Assembly: GCA_036435485.1 (NCBI GenBank)
Contig: CM071599.1
Span: 207,675,178-207,739,177, forward strand
Direction of reading: 5' to 3'
Source: Saposhnikovia divaricata
Taxonomy: Eukaryota > Streptophyta > Magnoliopsida > Apiales > Apiaceae
DNA: 64,000 nt
The notes under the pieces were generated by a model that did no database searches, was not told where the DNA came from, and saw only the letters and a program-made list of their open reading frames with translations. Numbering within the stretch: the stretch's first letter is position 1; every line of letters starts with the position of its first letter. A program made the position numbers and the translations under genes. This document shows positions 47,397 to 58,154 of this stretch, one piece after another.

Positions 47397-49557
47397 TCAA
47401 ATCTGCATTCCTTTAGGTCTAAACTCAATGCCCTCAACGAAAAGACCGCCCTTCCAGTTTTGCACCTTAGTCTCTATAAGTGCCGCTTCCACTTCACCAT
47501 CGTTATCATTGCCGTGATCGTTGTAGAATTCTCCGAGTTGGATTTCCATCCATCCATCCGGTCTCTTGCAAGGAAGGCGTGCATTTTCTTTTGGCACCTG
47601 TCTGTCTGCATGTCCAATGCTATGTCCAGCTACTGCATGTGTATCCTTTGGGGGTACCACATGAACAGCACTTACCTCACCTTCTCCTTCCCTTGCACCT
47701 AGAAATCTAACCATAGACTCCGCTGCATACTCCAAACCAAAGCATTCGTTTTTAGCTTTGAAGACAAGGTATGCCGAATAATTAGTCTTGTTAGACAGCA
47801 TCGTGGTAGCAATCTTCCCTCTGATTTCAAGCCAACATACACATTGAAGCTCAGCCACCTCGGAAAATCTGCTAGTAAACAAAGAATCATATCTCACATC
47901 AAGCTCGTGCACACTCACACACACGCAGTGAAATACATTTATATATAGAGAGAGAGAGACCTTGATTCAGGTAAACTCGTCCATCTCCAAAAGTATGGGG
48001 TATCTTTCCATGCAATTGAAAGCTCCCTCGCACTTAGCATATAACATTTCTCACCTCCCATCTTATTTAACATAAAACTCTGGATTAACATGACATAATA
48101 GAAGAAACGTTAATCAGTCATTTTCGCAAAAGTATCTTTGATTTGGGCAGTGCTGACAATATATAGACTAGAAGTATCCATATATAAACACCGGTCACCT
48201 GAATTAAGCACAGTTTAGAGTGGTAACACTGAGTCTGCGCATCTTTTACACACTATGTATTTCTTCTAATTTAACTGTTCTCGCAGCCCTTATACATAAA
48301 TGATTAAAAATCTCATTCACTCAAAAGCTATTAACAATGCCTGTTTGGCTTACCTTAAAATAAGTAACTTATAACTTAAAGTGATAAGTATCATATAAGT
48401 GATAAGTAAATCAGAACTTATAAGTTAATAGAGTGTTTGGTAAATCAGAAATTATAAGTCAGTAGAGTGTTTGGTAAATCAGAACTTATAAGTTAACTTT
48501 TTTAAATATTTTCAAAATATTTATTTTTTAATATATATAAGTGGATATCAATTGATAGATCTCGATGAGTAGAGAAATTTGACATATACATATAATTTTT
48601 TTAATGAACGGATCAAAAGATATATGATTTTGAAAATTTGAAGGATATTATATATTACGTATATCGAGAAATAAGAATAAGTTGAAAGTTGAATGTTAGA
48701 ATTTTTTAACATTCAACTTATCCCATATAAGTGAAGAAATGGGACTTCAACTTAATTTGCCAAACAGGCTCAATAAGTTGGAACGGAGGTTTTGCTCACA
48801 TAAGTTAACTTATGTGGGTTGCCAAACACCCACGAAATATAGATCCCAAAAACAAATCTATTACAACTCATCCAAGGAACCAACAAATTACTGCAATACT
48901 CCATACTAAATGATAACCAAAGTTGATACTCTATACATGTCCACCAAATCACAAACTTACATATAAGTACTTAATACAAAAATCTTATAGCCCCTGGCTG
49001 CAATAAAAAAATATCGAAGATATATCTATTAGCTTACAAATTTTTCTTATATCTAAGCCCTGCACCTAAAATCTGAAATTTTGTGATTCCTCCATGTACC
49101 TGAAACCTTAAATTTTGTGACTTCATCAGTGTACAAACTAAATGAAACCCTGAAATCTAAGAACATACCGATCCAACGATTTAAGTGGATTTGTACTACT
49201 GTGACCTGTGATTCGTAATCGAATAACTAAGATACAAATAAGCAAAACAAGATTAGTGAAAGATTAAAATACCAATTTGCCATGATCCAAGAGAAAAGGA
49301 GAGGCAGAGAGGAGGAGATAAGCATGTTTCTTAGTGACAGCACGAGAAGAATCTACAGCTCTTGCAAGAATCTCATGGTAATCCGATGGTAAAAATTTGT
49401 CCCAAACTTCATCATCGTCCCCAATAGCCATAAAATCCCAAGATTCTGCATGCTGATTTTTGGTAATGAAATTTTTAGCAACCATACCAACCTCTTTTTG
49501 TTCTTCCATTTCTGCTCTCTTTTTTACACTCAACTTTAGCAACTTTTGTTCTTCCAT
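47397..49557 (-). CDS. Phloem protein 2-like lectin (PP2-B type) without a recognisable F-box
   Basis: Minus strand, three exons: 49557-49273, 48079-47961, 47868-47397; 291 residues; all junctions GT-AG and in phase. Known: PP2-B proteins have an N-terminal F-box (SCF ubiquitin ligase adaptor) and a C-terminal PP2 domain that binds glycans. Seen: VWDKFLPSDY (51-60), LLLSASPFLLDHGKL (81-95), KCYMLSARELSI and WRWTSLPESR in exon 2, then the PP2 core CWLEIRGKI, YSAYLVFK, RPDGWMEIQLGEF and WKGGLFVEGIEFRPK in exon 3. Odd: residues 1-45, where LP-x-C-x-I/L-x-x-L-type F-box sequence should be, instead hold a charged Lys/Glu repeat (MEEQK twice). The F-box thus appears lost or replaced. ATG 49557 gives the longest form; Met17 and Met25 are alternatives. 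Intron 1 contains a MITE. Confidence 0.85.
48339..48769. mobile_element. MITE with GCCTGTTTGGC inverted ends, in intron 1 of the PP2 gene
   Basis: GCCTGTTTGGC at 48339-48349 and GCCAAACAGGC at 48759-48769 are exact inverted ends of a 431-bp AT-rich, non-coding element. The ends resemble hAT-type plant MITEs. The interior has tandem AACTTATAAGT-like repeats. The target duplication is unclear. Confidence 0.72.
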
Positions 49558-49800
49558 TTCTGCTTTCTTTTTTACACTTTTGTAAACCGACTATGTAATA
49601 GTATTTGTTGTTTTTAATAACTGAATAAGAGATGATTGAAGTTTGGCATTTTAGTATAGTAGGTTTATCACCGCCTTGTCCGGGTTATCATTCCCGAGGA
49701 ATTAAATAACTTGGTTGTTGTTGACGTCACTGTTTTTTGCTTTTTTAACACAACTTGCATGCAGAAAGGGGGTACTAGTACTACTATACTAGTAACTAGT
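49501..49800. repeat. Duplicated 5' region of the PP2 gene, copy 1
   Basis: Covers the first codons of the PP2 gene and its upstream DNA. Blocks starting ATTTCTGCTCTCTTTTTTAC, ATCACCGCCTTGTCCG and TTTTTAACACAACTTGCATG recur in the same order at 50826-50960 and 51385-51650. The first block also occurs twice within copy 1, giving the repeated MEEQK at the protein start. Confidence 0.75.
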
Positions 49801-49959
49801 AAGTACAGTAGTAATTAAGAGAGTAGTATTGTGTAGACTTCCAAGAAGTTGGATAAAACAGGAAAAAGTACCACTCTAAGAGTATGGATGCACATTCATT
49901 TCGGTCGGTCCGATTTTGATCCAATTTTCACATTGAAAATGGAGTCGGGATTTGGTATG

Positions 49960-50232
49960 ATAATACATGATCTTGGTAAACCCGCTTTCCTAATAATTTG
50001 AGATTATCGGAGAACTGGTAACTTAATATGGTATCAGAGTTTGGTTTAGGAGGTGTCTCAAGTTCGAGTCAGAGTTTGGTTTAGGAGGTGTCTCAAGTTC
50101 GAGTCTCTTCGCCCCATTTATTTAATTCATTATTTGTTGAATAATCAGACTGTTGAATAATACTTGTTGTAGCATAAGATCCTGTTGGGGCCTCTGACAC
50201 CTTAAAGTTTTAGATGAGCTGGTTTCTTAATA
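49960..50232 (+). mobile_element. TRIM-like element
   Basis: TGGTATCAGAG (tRNA-Met type primer site) at about 50033-50043 follows a terminal-repeat-like end (CTGGTAACTTAATA). A matching end (GAGCTGGTTTCTTAATA) lies near 50216-50232, after TGTTGGGGCCTCTGACACC. The repeat end resembles that of the TRIM in CTF18 (TTTTAGATGAG(T/C)TGGTT). An internal 35-bp direct duplication (AGAGTTTGGTTTAGGAGGTG) is present. The 5' boundary is uncertain. Confidence 0.5.
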
Positions 50233-50836
50233 GGATTTGGGGACCAGGATTCCATGTCTTCCCAGTCCGATCTCGATCCCCTCCCCGATTCTTTCCATCC
50301 TATCTGATTCTCAATCCCCGACTCGATTTCACCATACTACAATACATAATTATACATATTAATAATCATATATTAATATATACGAATTTTCAATATTTTA
50401 TATTGAAAACAAAATGATGATTTAATCTTACATATTTATCATTTTGTTAGTTAAATAACTTCATTTTCATGTTATTTAAAATTATTTTTTAAGCTGGTTT
50501 CTTAATAGGATTTGGGGATTTTTTCTAGTACGAATCGAAAAATGGGAATAATTTTCAAAAAAAAATTTGGAAAGTAGGTCGGGACCAGGATTCCATGTCT
50601 ACCTAGTCCGATCCCGATCCCCTCCCCGATTCTTTCCATCTTGTCCGATTTTCAATCCCAGACTCGATTTCACCATACTATAATACATAATTATACATAT
50701 TAATAATCATATATTACTATATATGAATTTTTAATATTTTATATTGAAAACAAAATGATGATTTAATCTTACATATTTATCATTTTGTTAGTTAAATAAC
50801 TTTATTTCCATATTATTTAAAATTGTTTTTTAAGTA
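50211..50836. repeat. Two direct tandem copies of about 285-340 bp
   Basis: The unit from AGCTGGTTTCTTAATAGGA (50216 and 50492) through CCGATTCTTTCCATC to TTATTTAAAATT(A/G)TTTTTTAAG occurs twice in tandem. The second copy carries about 65 extra bases. Non-coding; unit identity unknown. Confidence 0.8.
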
Positions 50837-51650
50837 ACAATTTCTGCTCTCTTTTTTACACTCAACTTTAGCAACTTTTGTAAACCGACTACGTAATTAT
50901 TAGTTGTTTTTAATAACTGAAAAGGAGATGACTGAACTTTGGCTTTTTAGTAACGGTTTTTCTAATGTGTGTTCTTGGACACATAATAAAAGATAAGTTC
51001 TCAAATTTTGATGATTTTTATTTATTAATGATACTTCTTCCGTTTTAAAATACATATTCTTTTTGAAAAATAAATTTGTCCCAAATCATATGTCCCTTTC
51101 TTCTTTCAATGCAAATTTAAGGGTAGTTTTACAAAATTATTCCAACATTTATTGTATCTAAAATTTGACTTTTCCAAACTTAACTCTATTTTCATTTTTC
51201 AATGTATTAAATAAGGATATTATTTGGAAAATTTTATTCAATTAGCCTTTATCTTAATATGTGTGTTTTTTATAAAAGGGACATGTAAATGAGACGGAAG
51301 GAGTAATATAAAAGTGTCATGAAGTAATGAAGTAAGTGAGTAATATGTGGCTTGGACACACTAAAAAGAGCTTTTTAGTAATAGATTTATCACCGCCTTG
51401 TCCGAGTTATCATTCCCGAGAAATTAAATAGTAACTTGGTGATCGTGATTGGATAACCCAAGTGTTAAAGGATGTATTTTCTGTCATCCCAGATTGTGGG
51501 TTCGACTGTCGCTCATCCCGAAAATTATCTCAGAACAGTTACTAAATTGTAAGACATATAAACCTAAATAATCAAAAAATAGTAATTTGGTTGTTGACGT
51601 CACTCTTTCTGGCTTTTTTAACACAACTTGCATGGAGAAAGGGGTACTAC
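50826..51650. repeat. Duplicated 5' region of the PP2 gene, copy 2 (interrupted)
   Basis: Second copy of 49501-49800, opened by about 420 bp that contain a MITE (51032-51305) and other DNA. No PP2 exon beyond the leader is retained, so it is only a promoter and leader remnant. Confidence 0.7.
51032..51305. mobile_element. Stowaway-like MITE upstream of the PP2 gene
   Basis: TA-CTTCTTCCGTTTTAAAATAC at the left and GAGACGGAAGGAG-TA at the right form imperfect inverted ends with TA on both sides. About 270 bp, non-coding. Confidence 0.6.
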
Positions 51651-52080
51651 TAAAGTGCTATCTGATATAACTTAAAATAAGTTTTTATGAATTTATTTTC
51701 GGATAAAAAATTCATATTTTAATAATATTTTTATGAATATATTTAATCTATGTTTAAGATTTCATAAATTACAAAAAAATGTTTTTTTTAAGAAAAAATG
51801 GCTAGAAATTTTTTCTTGAAATAAGTTAACTTTCCTGAAAAATACGTTCCCAAACCATCCCCTTAGAGAGTAGTGTTGTGTAGAGTCTTCTAGTACGTGA
51901 ACAACAAATCTAAAGAAAAATCTTGTACATTCGACTTGGTCTGCAATTATATACAGTGCCCTGACCCGCAGTAAACTCTGTTGCAGGACACCATACTGTA
52001 ATAATTACTTGACCATGAGAACATCTTTGACCATCATTTTGGTTGACTTTTAAAAATAATATAAATTATTTAGTTAGTAT
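51651..52080. other. Intergenic region
   Basis: AT-rich DNA with no gene or clear element seen. Confidence 0.5.
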
Positions 52081-52580
52081 TGTTATGGAATAAAACTAGT
52101 GTTTGTATGTAATTAATGCTAGGGTTGTTGAGTTTCGAGCTTTAACGGCTATTTTCGTGTTTCGAGACTGATCGGTCCTCACAGAGTGCCTACATATCTC
52201 GTTATTGAGAATCAAGCCAAGACGTAGTTCTGAGAATGAGGGGTCAGACCCTTTATATAAGCTGCGGGAGCCTTAGAATTATGGTAGAATTCGGAGACTT
52301 GGTGGGCAAGTCACCTTATTGAGGAAGGTTCTAGACTCCTTCCTTGTAGAAATCAGTTTCCATGTTGAATTGGATGTCTTAGAGGCTAAGTTTGGTAGGA
52401 GTAATATCCTTATTTGACTCTTATTTGCTGAGTTGTTTATTACCCTTAATATTAATTACGAAATTAATACTTAATTAGGGCTTTTTGGGACTCGTAAATG
52501 GGCTTCATACCTGGACCAAGCTAGGTCTAATTAATGCAACATTAATTGTGTCTTTTAGGCTTTATTTTTAGCCCATATCA
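52081..52580 (-). repeat. 3' LTR of a Tat-like Ty3 element
   Basis: TGTTATGG...CCCATATCA on +. On the minus strand it is preceded by a G-run tract (AAGTTGGGGGGCAAA, from 52581-52596). Internal wording (GTGCCTACATATCTC, GAATCAAGCC, ACGTAGTTCTG) is related to the LTR at 25237-25734 and to Tat-type LTRs. The partner LTR is not in the window because the element is interrupted at 53538. The outer boundary is not confirmed by a target duplication. Confidence 0.6.
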
Positions 52581-53537
52581 TTTGCCCCCCAACTTCTAGG
52601 AAAGCTGATCAGGCTTTTCCTTGAAGTTATAAATGCCTTTTCAGAGACTAGGGGTTTACTTTGTACACTAGTGTTTCACGAGTATCGTCTTGTTTGTAAA
52701 GTGTGGAGCGACCTACACATTTACGAAGATTTTGCCTTATTCGAGGCTAACTGAGAGTATTTATGTCTAATAGAAAATTATAAATAATTTCCTTGCATTT
52801 TTCTTGTACCTACGGGTATCTTTTATCACTATGGATCGTACCAAAAGTGTCTAATGGTGCTTTCGAGCATAAAACAATTTAAAAATTAATTATCTTCTAT
52901 CTGGGATTTTCTGGAAACTACTATCCAATTTTCCCTATTTTCCATGGTTATTAGCTTATTTTCAGAATTTTCAAGGATTTAATTCCTTAAATAATTCTAG
53001 AAAAATGGCTTGCCTAGCGAAATAATGTCCTGGGCGTGGGTACCCCCGCCAAGGAGACCTTTTCCTTAGCCACGCCAAGGAAGTTGGTCTCCTGGGCGTG
53101 GGTACTTTATGCCTTTAACTTTCAAAGTTAGCCTGGGCATGGGTACCCCCGCCAAGGAGGCCATATCCTTAGCCACGCCAAGGAAATATGGACTCCTGGG
53201 CGTAGGTACTTTCATGCCTTTCATTGGTTTGTCCAGCCTTGGCGTGGGTAACCCCGCCAAGGAGGTACTTTACATATCAACGCCTAGGAGATATTGCCTC
53301 CTGGGCGTGGGTTCTTTAACACCCTTCATCTGTTGCTTCAGCCTTGGCGTGGGTATCCCCGCCAAGGAGATACTTTATGAAACAACGCCTAGGAGATATG
53401 GCTTCCTGGGCGTGGGTATTTCATGACCTTTAACGTGTAACTCCAACCTTGGCATGGGTATCCCTGCCGAGGAGGTACTTTATGAAACAACGCCTAGGAG
53501 ATATTGCCTCCTAGGCGTGGGTTTTTCAAGTTTCAAC
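52581..53537 (-). mobile_element. Internal 3' part of the Tat-like element, cut by the Athila-like element
   Basis: Runs from the polypurine tract into a non-coding region that ends in a hairpin-rich tandem array, then stops at the LTR of the Athila-like element (53538). No gag or pol recognised; these would lie to the right, beyond the window, if present. Confidence 0.55.
53030..53525. repeat. GC-rich tandem array, period about 100-106 bp
   Basis: Five units. Each starts with a GGCGTGGGTACCCCCGCC-like near-palindrome (53035, 53134, 53239, 53345, 53451) followed by AAGGAG, then a second hairpin around CGCC(A/T)AGGA...TCCTGGGCG. Strongly GC-rich against AT-rich surroundings. Open in one frame on each strand because period and composition lack stops, but no protein family is recognised. 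Confidence 0.88.
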
Positions 53538-55043
53538 TGTTAACACAATATCACGCAAGTATACGTGGTCACAAGTAATATAGATAAAATCAAGTTCGTT
53601 CCACAGAGATCATGTTTAGGGTTCAATTCAGTAAATGTGCCTATGCAACAATGTATGGTTTTAATTCACTGCTAAGACAAATAATAAATTGGGGTTTTTA
53701 ATTATCTAAATTAAACTAAAAGCAAAATATTAAACTAACAATTAAATTAACTAATGAGAATTGAATCGAATTACTTATGAGAGAATAAACATGGGATCCT
53801 AACTTCATTAAATACTTCCCTTAGATCTGACGCCTTTAATCACTATATGCAATGGTTATGATATCTGATCGGATAACACGAAACAAGTATACGCTACCTG
53901 TCAGCATACGCATACCAAACTAAACATACATCCACAAAAGAGATAGAAGATGAATAGACACCAATTATGCTTAGACCCTATATGTCTATAGAATTTGAAA
54001 ACATAACGGTTGAAGAACAAGTTATCCATTAAGATCACATAGGGTAGTATAAGTATTTTCATCTCATACCACGAATCATATTGATAAACAATTATGAACC
54101 TATGCTAGCATGGCAAGTTCTAAATCTCAAGATCCACTTTCACTTCACAAGAGATTAACAATTCAATTTAGATGTTAGCTACGCATCTAAAAGCATTAAG
54201 ATTAACCATACGAGGATATCAATTACATACCACACACAGATATTTAAAGCATTAAGATACTAAGTTCCATAAATAAATCCGTTAAAATCACATGACAACG
54301 ATTAGCCCATAATCGAACCGTTCATCATCATGGGATTTGATGAAAACATGATAATAAACGAGATATGAAAGAAAGGAGCAATAATATTATTAAAACTAAG
54401 AGTTGAGAAAACAAATCTAGAATCCAGAATAACCAAAAAGATGAAGTAGATCTAGATCCGTTGCTTGTCACGAGCGTTGAATCCTTCTCTCCTTTTTTCC
54501 CTTGCAGATCTAAGCTATGATACAATAATAAAAACTATCCGAATTACAATGCTAAGATGTGTTTAAATAGGCTTTAGATTTCTTACCCAGCAAGAAATTA
54601 CCTTCTATTACAATTAGAATTCGATTAAGGTACTAAAAACTACCCAAAATACAATTAGAATTAGAAAAAGGGCAAAACAGTAATTTTCCAGCCTTGCTTC
54701 ACAAAGAGCACGTGCGCGAATTTTAACTACACGCTCACTGCACCTGCTTTCTGTCTTATGTTGTAGAAAATCTCCCAAGCTTCGCGTGAGCTATAAGATC
54801 GCTGAAAATGGACTTCCAGAACTCCAGATATGGCCAAAACAGTGTAGACTGCGCAACCTTCCCGGAAAATCCGAATTTTAATCAATTAATCCTCCAAACA
54901 CGATAGAAGCATCCCCATAATCGACATTCTTGTAAATCTACAAAACTACACAAAACACATCAAAACTACAATAAACTTGAGTCCACGACAATCAATTTAA
55001 GCCGATATGGAATGCTCCAAGTGGATATAAAATCCACTTATCA
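53538..55043 (-). repeat. 3' LTR of the Athila-like element
   Basis: About 1506 bp, TGTTAACAC...CCACTTATCA on +. On the minus strand it starts TGATAAGTGG directly after AAGTTTGGGGGTG, the characteristic Athila polypurine-LTR junction. The partner LTR is beyond the window. Confidence 0.78.
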
Positions 55044-55062
55044 CACCCCCAAACTTAAACCG
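55044..55062 (-). other. Polypurine tract of the Athila-like element
   Basis: On the minus strand TTTAAGTTTGGGGGTG, immediately before the 3' LTR. Confidence 0.75.
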
Positions 55063-56324
55063 ATGCTTGTCCTCAAGCATAAACAATTACAACTAACTAA
55101 CTAACTAGTACCACTTCCGTAGGTGATCACGGTTGCATTTGGCATATGCAACAAACCCTTTAAACCCCTAGGCAGCCCTAGTGGACGAGTAAGGTCTCGT
55201 GAGGGCCTATAGTGAATGTACCCACAAAATCCATCTAACTAAACAATGCAATGCATGAATGCAACTAGTATGAAAATGTAACGATCCCTTTCGAACTAAC
55301 CAAAACTAACTTGCAAACAAATATCTTAGAGAATGCAACCAAACCAAAATAGAGCTCGACTAAATTCCCGTATACTAACAATACATGAACAGAAACGTGC
55401 GTGTGTGCAATGCTCATCAGAAATAATCCCAAAACTAGGTCAAAAATCATACCCATCCTTCGCCAAGACAATCACAAGTTTATAAATAGAATAGACTGTA
55501 AACACTTCATACCCTAAAAACACCTCCATCCTTATCCAAGGTAGACAAAAATCCATGCTTAATTACTAACAACTACTAAACATAATAATATATACAAGCA
55601 TGCTTAATTAACCGTGCAATGGATGAGACCCCAAAAGGGTTATACAATAATACCCATATAGCGAGCGTTAGGTTAGTGGATCCCAGACTAGAAAGCCTTA
55701 GGTCACTAGGCACAAAGTCCCCGCAAACTTAATAGCTCGAGTATTAAAGAGCTCACCCTGGTTAATTTTGCATATAAACAATTGAAACTTTTGACTCTCT
55801 CTTTTTTTTTCTTTTTTTTTCTTTTTTTTTTCCTGCTTTTTTTTCTTCTTTTTTTCTATGCAATCTGGAATGAGAATTCTCAATTCCAACCCTAGACTAC
55901 TCATATAAATATGAGCCGACTACTAGCCATTTGACATCTAACAATTATTGACAATTATTTACAATTTAGCATGAAATCCCTGTTTTCCCCCAAACTTAGA
56001 CTTAAGTGCTCCTACGCTATAAAGGGAATAACGAAAATTCTAAATATAAACAAGTGATTAAATCTCAAAACATCTAAACAAGCAAGACCCTAACCTAGCC
56101 CAAAAGCACCCAATGAGACTGTGTAATTAGTTTTGTTTCTGACACTCATAAGTCAATTTCATAAAAACTATAAGTCAACCCTCTATTCATCATTACCACA
56201 CTCAATTAGACACCTACCTACCAATCAGAATTAGCTCGTCTTAAGGGATCATGAAATATGCATGCTATGCACATGCAACTAATATGAACTCACATGAACA
56301 CATAATACAACAACTACTAATCCC
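55063..56324 (-). other. Non-coding 3' region of the Athila-like element
   Basis: No coding recognised. Contains a long T-run block on + (55800-55860) and two further AAGTTTGGGGG-type tracts (near 55985 on minus and 56330-56345). Confidence 0.6.
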
Positions 56325-56570
56325 TCAAACCACCCCCAAACTTAAAATATTCAATGTCCGCATTGAATGGAAGTAAATACGAGGGATAGCAGAAAACATA
56401 CCTACAAGGCGCTTTACATATCCTTCCCCATCGCAACTCAACATACTTGTTCGGCAAAATCCCCTTTCTTTAGCAATTGGCCTCAACAGCAACCGATTAA
56501 ATTCAACCTCCATCGTCGAAGACAAAAAATTTTCAACACTAGCACCACCTCTCCCACGCTTAGGAGCCAT
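56325..56570 (-). pseudogene. Remnant of the ORF downstream of pol in the Athila-like element
   Basis: From ATG 56570 (minus): 81 codons starting MAPKRGRG, with EVEFNRLLLRPIAKERGF. This is how the extra ORF in the env position of Athila and Tat-type elements often begins. It then jumps to a tail-like segment (FHSMRTLNILSLGVV) and stops, so most of the ORF has been deleted. The function of this ORF class is unknown. Confidence 0.55.
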
Positions 56571-57257
56571 AAGAATCAATACCCAACTCACAAGAAGCTC
56601 AACCAATAATCTCCAAGCAATATCACACCAAAAATAGCCCAAATTCCAAGAATAATACAAAATCTCCAATTTACAAGAACACAAATTCGTAATAAAAATA
56701 AGATTAGAGAAGAGATAAACCAATTACGAATCAAAGAGGTGAACTTGCAATTAATTCCTCTTTAGAATTGAATTTTTAGAGATTTAAATAAGTAGAAGAG
56801 GAATTGGATTTGTATGTATGGGCGTGTATATATATAAGATGATGGATAGGTTTGGTAAAAAATTTAGAGTGTAGGAGAGATTTAGGATGGTATGGAATTG
56901 CTCTAGAATAGACATAGGAATTAGGGATTAAAGGAATTTGAGTTAGGATAGAATTTGGGGTTGAATTTGTAGGTTAAAACAGCAAAAATCGGGCAGGGAA
57001 AAAAATAAAAATTCTGGGGTCTATAACGCAGGCTGCGCCTGCGTTACTGCATCACGCGCAGGTTGCGCCTCTATGATGCAGGCTGCGCCTGCGTTACTGA
57101 CTCTCCCGCAGTCTGCGCACCTGTAACGCAGCCTGCGCCTGCGTGACTGTTCAATATTTTTTTTTTCACAACACTCATTTTTTTTTTGAACTAATGCATG
57201 GGTTGCCTCCCACGAAGCGCTTCTTTAACGTAAATAGCTTGACGTTCCTTCCTCAAC
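56571..57257 (-). other. Spacer of the Athila-like element
   Basis: Leader of the downstream ORF remnant plus the hairpin array. On the minus strand GCTTCGTGGGAGGCAACCCA near 57202-57221 is a sequence commonly found just after pol in Athila-type elements, which marks where the deleted pol used to end. Confidence 0.6.
57023..57146. repeat. ACGCAGG-CTGCG-CCTGCGT hairpin array
   Basis: About four units of 30-38 bp. The first, 57023-57045, has perfect 9-bp arms (TAACGCAGG / CCTGCGTTA) and a 5-base loop. The others are near-perfect variants, for example near 57077-57098 and 57121-57144. Strongly GC-rich in an AT-rich spacer. Confidence 0.88.
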
Positions 57258-58154
57258 TCATGGCGGTTTCAAAAGAATAACTGAACCATCCTCAACAGAA
57301 AGACCATTCATATGAACGTTGACATCTTGTTTGCTTGCTTTCCACAAATCTTTCCCCTCAGACTTCAACCTGATTTTACTATCCAACAGCCTAATCTTCT
57401 TCTTTTTCTTCTTCACACCTCTCAGTTGCTTCTCCGACTCGAACGACTGAACAAAGCTTTCTTCTTCCTTATCATCGGCTTTCCACCTTCGCAACACATT
57501 ATCATGCCCCTCTTCAAAAATCACTAGCTCATTATTCAAAAGGACATACCTCAAATGTGGTGGAAGTTTCCCAAGCTTTACACTCGAGAGATCTCGAATT
57601 GAAGAACTGTCAATGAAATCACTGATGTGATGCTTTATCATGAGCGTGTCCGACTTTTCGCTCAATAACTGATCAAACTTCTTTCTCTGACCCGTATCAA
57701 CTAATTCCACACTGCAACACTCTTCCTCCTCTGTCGAAAATTTCATGGCCTTGAAGACATTAAAGGCGACATTCTGATCTTGCACCCTCATTGTAAGCTC
57801 TTCTTTTTGCACATCGATCAAAGTACGGCCCGTAGCTAGAAAAGGCCTTCCCAAGATTATGGGAATCTTCTTGTCTTCTTAAAAATCTAGAATAACAAAA
57901 TCGGCAGGAAATATAAGCTTATCAACTTTTACCAAAATGTCCTCCACTATACCCCTCAAATACGTGATAGATCTATCAGCCAACTGCAAAGAGATGTTGG
58001 TTGGCTTTGGCTCCGGCAGACCAAGTTGCTTGAAAACAGATAAAGGCATGAGATTGATGCTAGCTCCCAAATCACATAAGCATTTGCCAAAAGACAACTT
58101 TCCAATGGTGCATGGAATTGTAAAGCTTCCTGGATCCTTAAGTTTAGGAGGCAA
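57258..58154 (-). pseudogene. Athila-type protease region (one in-frame stop)
   Basis: Minus strand. First part (58154-57879): PPKLKDPGSFTIPC, the active-site segment DLGASINLMP, LQLADRSITY and FPADFVILDF. An in-frame stop at 57881-57879 separates it from 57854-57258: GRPFLATGRTLIDVQK, MRVQDQNVAFNVF, then a Lys-rich end (KKKKKKIRLLDSK). Known: a retroviral-type aspartic protease that cuts Gag-Pol. RT should follow but is absent. Confidence 0.85.

Noticed and set aside
53109..53426. 105-codon frame across the GC-rich tandem array, and a minus-strand partner
   Set aside because: Open frames on both strands follow from the repeat composition. No gene context or family match, so treated as repeat DNA.
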